From the NCBI GenBank assembly GCA_030613505.1, contig JAUWLW010000045.1, forward strand, positions 1 through 20,599: a stretch of 20,599 bases of DNA, written 5' to 3'. This document shows, one piece after another, positions 15,417 to 20,599 of the stretch. Position 1 is the stretch's first letter. Each line of letters starts with the position of its first letter. The notes beneath the pieces are model-generated. The model saw only the letters and a list, made by a program, of their open reading frames with translations. It was not told the DNA's origin and did not search any database. The translations under genes and the position numbers were made by a program. Source of the DNA: Candidatus Zixiibacteriota bacterium (GTDB taxonomy: Bacteria; RBG-13-66-14; B26-G2; WVWN01).

Positions 15417-15902
15417 CTACCCGCTCGCCGGGTCGGCCTCGCCCCAGTCGTACGGTATACCTGGGTCGTCGTACGGCCTCCGGAGTTCGTCGGGATCGTC
15501 GTAATTGTACAGTTCCGTCGGCACGTTTACTACGTGCGCCGGCGCGTCGCCGGTCGCCTTGAAGCCGTGGTAGATGCCCGGCGGCACGATTATTAACACC
15601 GGGTTATTCTCGCCCGCCACGATTTCAAGTACGTTGCCGCGCGTGGGCGAGCCGTCGCGGCCGTCGTAGAAGGCCAAGCACGCCTCGCCCGCTACTACCG
15701 CCAAATGGTCCGTCTGGCGTTCGTGGGCGTGCCACGCTTTGACGACGCCCGGCCGCGCGACGGTAACGTACACCTGGCCGAACTTTTGAAAATGCGGGTC
15801 GTCGCCCCGCAATATCTCCATAAGCCAACCCCGCTCGTCGCGCAAAAGGCGGAGCGGTTTCACGGTCAAGCCGTCGATAAGTTGTCCCAGTTCATCCGGC
15901 AT
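15417..15902 (-). CDS. rfbC: dTDP-4-dehydrorhamnose 3,5-epimerase-like cupin
   Basis: The 161-residue cupin belongs to the RmlC superfamily, which epimerises C3 and C5 of dTDP-4-keto-6-deoxyglucose. Seen motifs are RDERGWLMEILRGDD near the start, FGQVYVTVARPGVVKAWHAHERQTDHL at 41-67 (H58 and H60 in the position of the RmlC catalytic-site histidine region), a VVAGEACLAFYDGRDGSPT strand pair, VPPGIYHGF at 106-114 and the closing ELYNYDDPDE. It is shorter than typical RmlC (about 180 residues) and reads KAWHAH where RmlC has GLHYQ. It could therefore be a variant acting on another nucleotide sugar. Its place beside rfbA, with rfbB and rfbD nearby and no other candidate, supports the RfbC role. 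ATG start, no clear ribosome binding site, 14 bases after the MEMO gene stop. Confidence 0.8.
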   Translation of the reverse strand: MPDELGQLIDGLTVKPLRLLRDERGWLMEILRGDDPHFQKFGQVYVTVARPGVVKAWHAHERQTDHLAVVAGEACLAFYDGRDGSPTRGNVLEIVAGENNPVLIIVPPGIYHGFKATGDAPAHVVNVPTELYNYDDPDELRRPYDDPGIPYDWGEADPASG

Positions 15903-15916
15903 AAGCTTCGCCGCCG

Positions 15917-16855
15917 CTACTCGACGACGGCCGCGGCCACGTACCCTACGACGCCGCCGCTCAGGTCGCCGGTTACGTCGCCGGAATTTTTGTATTCGAG
16001 CGCCACGGCCTCCGTCGCGCCCAGCGCTTCCCCGTACCAGAACGTCGCCGCCACCACGCCGGGAGCGTCGATCTCGAACTCCCCCGCCTCCTGGCCGACG
16101 AAGATCGCGGCCTCGTCGAAACGCTCAAACGCTTTGATGAACGCCCGGTCGAGCTTTACGGCCTCGTCGTACGGGTGGTAATGGCTTAGGTCGCACGTCG
16201 CCACTACCACGACGTCCGAACCCTTGGCCGTGACGGCTTCGGCCAGCGCCTTCCCGAAGCGCGCCGCCGCGGCGGCGGCGTGTTGGCAGAAGATAAACGG
16301 CGCCACGCGGGCTTCGGGAAAAAGCGTCTGGACGAAGGGGAACTGGACCTCGAGGCAATGTTCCCGCGCGTAGGGCACGTCGCTATACGTCACGTCGGCG
16401 CAACCTTCGGCTACCGCGGCGACGAGCTCGACGTCCACCCGCACCACGCCCAACGGCGTTTCGTAGCCGTCGTACGTGCCGGCGGCGATGCCGGGCGAGG
16501 CGCAGTAGTGGCTCGGGCCGAGCAGGACGACCGTAGCCGGGCGGCGTCCCTCGAGCTGACGGAAGGCCGTCGCGGCGACGGCGCCGGAATACTCGTAGCC
16601 GGCGTGGGGCGTTATAATCGCTAGAACGTCGTCCGCGGGCAACGCTCCCTCGGCGTTCTCCAGCAACTCGTCCACGGTCGCCGCTAGCTCGTCCGCGTCG
16701 GCCGGGTAGAACATCCCGGCCACGTTGGCGTCCTTGACGAGCCCCTCCGCCGCCGGGCTTTCCGCGGCCTCCGACCTATCGGCAACGTCCTTTTTACACG
16801 ACGCCGCGGCAAACGCCAGACTCGCCGCCAGCATGTAAGGCCACGCCTTTTTCAC
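15917..16855 (-). CDS. MEMO-family (AmmeMemoRadiSam system protein B-like) putative lipoprotein
   Basis: The 312-residue protein matches the MEMO family, related to class III extradiol dioxygenases. Motifs are AGMFYPAD at 46-53, ITPHAGYEYSG at 81-91, LLGPSHY at 111-117, the conserved EHCLEVQFPFVQ at 165-176, CDLSHYHPY at 221-229 and YKNSGDVTGD near the end. H84 and H116 match MEMO1 His49 and His81 with the same spacing. Where most members have a CGxxP motif near the C-terminus, this one reads IDAPGVVAA (262-270), so the third metal-ligand cysteine is missing. The N-terminus has a hydrophobic stretch and AASC at 17-20 followed by KK, a plausible lipobox, so the protein may be lipid-anchored. 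GTG start at 16855 with AGGAG about 12 bases before. AmmA and radical SAM partners are not seen. Confidence 0.88.
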   Translation of the reverse strand: MKKAWPYMLAASLAFAAASCKKDVADRSEAAESPAAEGLVKDANVAGMFYPADADELAATVDELLENAEGALPADDVLAIITPHAGYEYSGAVAATAFRQLEGRRPATVVLLGPSHYCASPGIAAGTYDGYETPLGVVRVDVELVAAVAEGCADVTYSDVPYAREHCLEVQFPFVQTLFPEARVAPFIFCQHAAAAAARFGKALAEAVTAKGSDVVVVATCDLSHYHPYDEAVKLDRAFIKAFERFDEAAIFVGQEAGEFEIDAPGVVAATFWYGEALGATEAVALEYKNSGDVTGDLSGGVVGYVAAAVVE

Positions 16856-16870
16856 GTCGCACTCACGCTC

Positions 16871-18418
16871 CTAGAACGAGCTCTCGAGAGCTACCTTAAG
16901 GCCGGTGAACGACACCTCTGTCTGGCACACGCCGCTCGAGCACACCTGGCCTCCCCGTCTCGAGCCGTAACCGATCGTTAATACGTGGTTTTGGGAAACC
17001 TCGTTGTACCAGGACAGGCGAACCTCGCCCCACAGCCAGTGATTCTTGTACCGGTACACGGCAGGAATCTCGTTTAGGGGGTCGCCGGGGTCTATTAGTT
17101 CCTGAGTCGTCTGGTCCGTATCCTCGTAGCTCACGGTCAAACCGAGCCAAGAGGAATACGTATAACCGACGTCGGCGCGATTGTAGATAAATATCCGGCC
17201 GCCTACCGTGTAATCGGTCTTCTCTTCGCGCTCAAACTTCGTGGAGAACGAGTGAGCGTCCCAAGGCGTCCAGCTCACCGCCAGCGACGGCATACGCCTT
17301 ATGTCGCCGAATATGTCCTCGCCCGAAATTTGTAATTTACCCAATTGCTCGTACTCGCCTTCCACGACGACGGGCCAGGGCAAATCGCAGCGGACATTGG
17401 CAAAGTATTGCTCAACCTCTTCGGCCTTGACGTCTTTTTCGCCTACTTTATCGTCCGCGTAGCTATAGCCGCCTCGTACCCTGACGTCGGTTACGGGATT
17501 GGCGGACGCTTGTACGTAGTAACCCCACTCGCCGCGACTCGGGCTACCCGGGCCCGTTATCATGTATTCGTCCACCGAAACGGGAGGCGGGTTGTTGTAG
17601 CGGTAGGCGAGGTCGTCGTAAAGTTTGTACTGGAATGAAATGCTTGAGCGCGGCGGGTACCCCGTAACGATACCGTAAAAGCCTTTCCCTTTTCTATCCT
17701 CCTGAAAAGAGGCTTCGTATTCGTATCCGTCGCGGACGGCGTACTCGCCGTACAGGTCGAAATATTGCCATCCGCCGCCCAGGCCGCCGGCGTAGAGCGT
17801 ATTCTCCTCCATCTCATGGTTTTCCGTCTCTTCGTCCTCTACTTCCGCCCGGACCGCGGAACCCGTCAGATAGAAGAATTCCGCCGGCCTTATCGTCAGT
17901 TGGCCGCCGCCCACCCTGTCGTACTTCTCCTGCTGTTCCTCGTCGTGCTTGTTCCTGCCCCACAGCGCGGTGACGTCGCCCCACTCCCGCTCGCCGAAGG
18001 CGACGCACGCGTCCGCTACGCCGCCGTCGAGGCGCTGGTACACGCCGTAGTCGCGGTCCTCGTACGAGCGCAGCGTCAAACCCTTACCCAGCGTCTTATC
18101 GTAGTTACCCGCGCGAAGGTCGAAGATGTCGTCGCGGTAGCGGCCGTAGCGCTGCACTATCTCGTTGCCCTCGATATCGAGGTCGGTAGTCTCGTAAACC
18201 GGCCGGCGGGGGTGGTTAAATTCGGCCTCGACGCCGGCGGCGAACCGCCACGCCCAGACTTCAGTCTGGAGGGTGTCCCACGTCCAACGGTGGCCGTCCT
18301 CGCGCTGGCGCATATAGACGGCCTCGTTCGTGCCGTTTATCGATAGCCAATCCGTCACGTCGACCGCGCCGGCGCCGGCCGCGGCCGCCAAGACGAAGGC
18401 GATGATCTTTCTATACAA
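16871..18418 (-). CDS. Predicted outer-membrane beta-barrel protein, DUF6029-like
   Basis: The 515-residue protein has a short signal peptide (MYRKIIAFVLAAAAGAGA) and a long run of alternating aromatic and polar strands ending in ALESSF, the usual outer-membrane barrel C-terminus with terminal F. The segment DLRAGNYDKTLGKGLTLRSYEDRDYGVY at about 100-127 resembles the DUF6029 family of Bacteroidetes-group and candidate-phylum bacteria; I rate that assignment moderate. The function of the family is unknown. The last hairpin contains C493 and C498 (CSSGVC), which could form a disulfide. Start is TTG 18418 with GGAGG 8 bases upstream, inside the end of the thioredoxin gene, 3 bases after its stop. 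The two genes are clearly coupled, which suggests the thioredoxin-like protein may act on this or another envelope protein. Confidence 0.75.
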   Translation of the reverse strand: MYRKIIAFVLAAAAGAGAVDVTDWLSINGTNEAVYMRQREDGHRWTWDTLQTEVWAWRFAAGVEAEFNHPRRPVYETTDLDIEGNEIVQRYGRYRDDIFDLRAGNYDKTLGKGLTLRSYEDRDYGVYQRLDGGVADACVAFGEREWGDVTALWGRNKHDEEQQEKYDRVGGGQLTIRPAEFFYLTGSAVRAEVEDEETENHEMEENTLYAGGLGGGWQYFDLYGEYAVRDGYEYEASFQEDRKGKGFYGIVTGYPPRSSISFQYKLYDDLAYRYNNPPPVSVDEYMITGPGSPSRGEWGYYVQASANPVTDVRVRGGYSYADDKVGEKDVKAEEVEQYFANVRCDLPWPVVVEGEYEQLGKLQISGEDIFGDIRRMPSLAVSWTPWDAHSFSTKFEREEKTDYTVGGRIFIYNRADVGYTYSSWLGLTVSYEDTDQTTQELIDPGDPLNEIPAVYRYKNHWLWGEVRLSWYNEVSQNHVLTIGYGSRRGGQVCSSGVCQTEVSFTGLKVALESSF

Positions 18419-18421
18419 GTT

Positions 18422-18961
18422 TTATTCCTCCTCCGTGACGTCGTCGGGGCCGGGGCCGGGCTCCGGCTCGGGTGCGGCGAAATATTTCTCTATTTCCGCC
18501 TGCATCTTCTTCTCGTCGCCCTTACGGTAACCGCTATGTTCCCAGATAACCTCGCCCTTGGCGGTGACGAGCAACGCGTAGGGGTCGCCCGGGATGCCGA
18601 GGGCTTTTACCAGCTCGCCGTCCACGTCGAGGAGCGTATCGAACTTGAAACCCTGGCCCTTGAAATAGGGCTTAACCTGGGAAGAGGTACGGGCGCTGTC
18701 CGTCGACACCGCCACGACGCCGAACCCCTCGTAGTCACCGGCGAACTTGTTTATCTCGATTAGCTCATCCTTACACGGGGCGCACCCGGTGGACCAGAAG
18801 ACGAAAGCCATAAGCTCGTACTTCTCCGCCAGGTCGTCGAAGGTAACCTTTTTGCCGTCTACGTTTTTGAGTCTGAACTTGGGGACCGTCTTCGCGGCCC
18901 AAGTGGGAGTCGCAATCGCAATTAAAAACAACGCCGTCATCAGAATGGCTACGGTCCTCAT
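18422..18961 (-). CDS. TlpA-like exported thioredoxin-fold protein
   Basis: The 179-residue protein is a TlpA/ResA-type redoxin. A signal peptide (to about residue 22, TWA) is followed by a peroxiredoxin-like start (VPKFRLKNVDGKKVTFDDL), the active-site CAPC at 60-63 in VFWSTGCAPCKDE, VVAVSTDS, and a LGIPGDPYALLV segment in the region of the cis-proline loop. It ends EVIWEHSGY plus a low-complexity acidic tail rich in P, E, G and D (about 163-179). Such proteins reduce disulfides or haem-binding cysteines in the periplasm. The ATG is preceded by a near-perfect AGGAGGT at 18966-18972. The barrel gene follows after 3 bases. The partner protein is not known; the spacing points to the barrel. Confidence 0.9.
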   Translation of the reverse strand: MRTVAILMTALFLIAIATPTWAAKTVPKFRLKNVDGKKVTFDDLAEKYELMAFVFWSTGCAPCKDELIEINKFAGDYEGFGVVAVSTDSARTSSQVKPYFKGQGFKFDTLLDVDGELVKALGIPGDPYALLVTAKGEVIWEHSGYRKGDEKKMQAEIEKYFAAPEPEPGPGPDDVTEEE

Positions 18962-18965
18962 CGGT

Positions 18966-18972
18966 ACCTCCT
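18966..18972 (-). promoter_or_regulatory. Strong Shine-Dalgarno site of the TlpA-like gene
   Basis: The minus strand reads AGGAGGT four bases before the ATG at 18961, the best ribosome binding site noticed in the window. It suggests high translation of the thioredoxin-like gene relative to neighbours with weak or absent sites. Confidence 0.75.
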
Positions 18973-18987
18973 AAAAAAGCTATCGCA

Positions 18988-20599
18988 CTATCTCTCTTTG
19001 AAATCCAACGAAGTTATCTCCCCGGTCCTCCTGAACACCGGATAGTCGAGAAGATAAAACTCGCGGCGTGGGAATATCTCGGCCAACTCGCGGTTCCGTT
19101 CGCCGTTGTCACGCGCGAACACGACGCGGTCGTCGAGAAACGGCGAGCCGGATAAGGACGTCATACAAGCGTCGCGTGGCCTTATTATTACCACCGCTCT
19201 GCCGGGTATGACCGCCGCGATGCGCCGACCTACGGTTCCGTCTTCCCACGGCGAAATAGCGACGCTGCGCGCCCTAAGTCCGTAATGCCAAGCGGCCCGG
19301 GGCAAGTACGCCGCCGCGTTTACGCATATCAAAGCCGCGAGAACAAAGGCCGCCAAACCCTCGCCGGCTCCTTTGAATCCCCGCTGCGCCTTAGCTGAAA
19401 GTATAACAAAAAACTGCGCCGTTATAAAGGTTAGGCAGAACCACGCCGGGTAATAACGGCCGGCGCCGTAGCCCGCCCCGGCGTCCCTCAACGGCAATTG
19501 CGCGACAACGTTTAACACGGCTGCGGCGTAGAGCGCTTTCTCGAAATCGCCCGGGCGCGGCTTCCAGAACAACCGCCATATCGCCGGGACCAGGCACAGC
19601 AGCGGCCAGCCGAAGGCGTCGGCCGACAACGCCACCAGGCCCCGCGCCGACGTCGAAAGGGCGTCCGTGAACGCATAACCGGCGCCGAAGCCTAAATACG
19701 GTGCGTCGGCGAAAAACCGCGGCGGCAGGAAGACGTTGCCCGTTTGGCGCCAATTATAAAACATCCACGCCGCGACGAAGGGCGCCAGGCCGGCGGCGAA
19801 CCACGCCGGCCAATTAACGCGGCCGCCGCGGCCGCGCGTCCGCCGCCACATATACCATCCGAACGGCAGCGCGAGGTACAACGCGGTATATGCGGAAACG
19901 AGGAACGCCGCGCCCGCGGCGACGCCCAGGGCGAGCACGACTTTTTTCGAACCGGCCTCCCCAACCTCCCAACAAGCGTAGACCGCGAGCGCAAAAAGGC
20001 AGATGAACGTGGCCCCCGATGAATACGACGCCTGCGTGAAAATAAATAGGGGCGACGTCGCGGCCAGCACCGCGGCCAGCGCGCCGCCGAAGGGGCCTAA
20101 CGCCCGCCGGCCTATAAGATAAATCGCGACCAACGTAATCGCCGCGGCTATTACGGGAATAAGCTTAGGCCAGCCCGTCGCTCTCCCCAGGCACAGCAGC
20201 GCCGGGTGGAGCGGCGCCGCCGCCGAAAACCAACGGCCGAAGCGTACTACTTCGTTTGGGGAGCGAAAGAACGCGTGCGCGAGGTCCGCCTCCGTGGGCG
20301 GCGCCGGCGCGGCCAGCTTGCCGCGACAGAATATCTTGCTCTGAAAGACGGAGGCCGATTCGTCGGCCGTAAGCGGCCCCTCCCCGAGTACGGCCGCCGC
20401 GACGTACGCGACCCCCACCGCCGACAAGGCGATAACGAGATAAACGAACCACGACTGCGCGAGCAGGCCGGCGACGCGGAGGCCGACGCGCGGGGCGAGC
20501 TTGGCGAACGCCACAGCCCACAAAACCGCCGGCGCCGCGAAACACAGCGCGTATTTAAGCCACAGGCCCGCGTCGCCCAAGGCTCCGAGTAATACGTTG
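18988..20599 (-). CDS. Multi-pass membrane glycosyltransferase, GT39/ArnT-like (5' end outside the window)
   Basis: At least 530 residues with roughly eleven or more hydrophobic segments. The first periplasmic loop after the second visible helix carries TADESASVFQSKIF, the acidic motif (DE) found in GT39/PMT/ArnT-type enzymes. These transfer sugars from lipid-phosphate donors to proteins or lipid A. Later segments such as GRRALGPFGGALAAVLAATSP match the typical helix pattern of the family, and the C-terminal part is a soluble domain (IPGRAVVIIRPRD). A TTG at 20580 could start it, but the frame stays open to the window edge (six more codons), so the true start may lie beyond. Its stop is 26 bases before the TlpA-like gene. 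Substrate unknown; polyprenyl-linked sugar transfer is the likely activity. Confidence 0.75.
   Translation of the reverse strand, partial: NVLLGALGDAGLWLKYALCFAAPAVLWAVAFAKLAPRVGLRVAGLLAQSWFVYLVIALSAVGVAYVAAAVLGEGPLTADESASVFQSKIFCRGKLAAPAPPTEADLAHAFFRSPNEVVRFGRWFSAAAPLHPALLCLGRATGWPKLIPVIAAAITLVAIYLIGRRALGPFGGALAAVLAATSPLFIFTQASYSSGATFICLFALAVYACWEVGEAGSKKVVLALGVAAGAAFLVSAYTALYLALPFGWYMWRRTRGRGGRVNWPAWFAAGLAPFVAAWMFYNWRQTGNVFLPPRFFADAPYLGFGAGYAFTDALSTSARGLVALSADAFGWPLLCLVPAIWRLFWKPRPGDFEKALYAAAVLNVVAQLPLRDAGAGYGAGRYYPAWFCLTFITAQFFVILSAKAQRGFKGAGEGLAAFVLAALICVNAAAYLPRAAWHYGLRARSVAISPWEDGTVGRRIAAVIPGRAVVIIRPRDACMTSLSGSPFLDDRVVFARDNGERNRELAEIFPRREFYLLDYPVFRRTGEITSLDFKER

Noticed and set aside
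18425-18475. GGC/CCG-rich repeat at the end of the TlpA-like gene, considered as a tandem repeat or terminator
   Set aside because: It encodes the in-frame P/E/G/D tail and the following gene starts after 3 bases; no hairpin with a T-run is present.
1-20599. tRNA, rRNA, CRISPR, insertion sequence or phage features
   Set aside because: No cloverleaf-like segment, regularly spaced direct repeats, transposase or integrase was seen on either strand by reading; a covariance-model search was not possible here.

Overview
The window is a GC-rich, gene-dense stretch of a diderm (Gram-negative-type) bacterial chromosome. Evidence for an outer membrane: a TonB-dependent receptor, a second predicted outer-membrane barrel, a lipoprotein signal, a dTDP-rhamnose pathway and Tat-type N-termini. 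It uses the GatCAB transamidation route (gatB), and many genes start with GTG or TTG. The mix of families (DUF362 plus NapH/NapG-like ferredoxins, a DUF6029-like barrel, MEMO, a stand-alone LigD phosphoesterase domain) looks like an uncultured anaerobic or microaerophilic candidate phylum. That placement is inference; no rRNA or ribosomal protein is present to fix it. I saw no tRNA, rRNA, CRISPR array, insertion sequence or phage gene.

Layout. (1) 1-1964, plus strand: the C-terminal end of a family 2 glycosyltransferase, then a DUF1847 cysteine-rich protein and a zinc-dependent dehydrogenase spaced like an operon. (2) 1967-4059, minus strand: a TonB-dependent receptor followed by a 44-residue membrane peptide with a strong ribosome binding site, closed by a hairpin terminator shared with the converging dehydrogenase gene. 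(3) 4120-7620, plus strand: tadA, then a Tat-exported DUF362 protein directly followed by a NapH-NapG-like fused membrane ferredoxin with a glycine/arginine tail, then a stand-alone LigD 3'-phosphoesterase domain. (4) 7625-20599, minus strand: thirteen tightly packed genes reading right to left. These are a GT39-like membrane glycosyltransferase (cut by the window edge), a TlpA-like thioredoxin, a DUF6029-like barrel, a MEMO-family lipoprotein, rfbC-like and rfbA, a membrane-anchored repeat protein, a DUF72 protein, a staphylococcal-type nuclease, rfbB, rfbD, hflX and gatB.

How the genes fit together. All four steps from glucose-1-phosphate to dTDP-L-rhamnose are present, but as two pairs (rfbC-like/rfbA and rfbB/rfbD) separated by three unrelated genes. 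With the glycosyltransferases at both ends of the window this suggests cell-surface polysaccharide synthesis. The DUF362/ferredoxin pair forms a probable membrane electron-transfer unit without a visible terminal reductase. The TlpA/barrel/MEMO group encodes exported envelope proteins. hflX and gatB are housekeeping genes at the end of the run, coupled by a stop-start overlap. The most interesting points are the fused ferredoxin with its low-complexity tail, the MEMO lipoprotein lacking the expected cysteine, the stand-alone phosphoesterase, and the small peptide after the TonB receptor.
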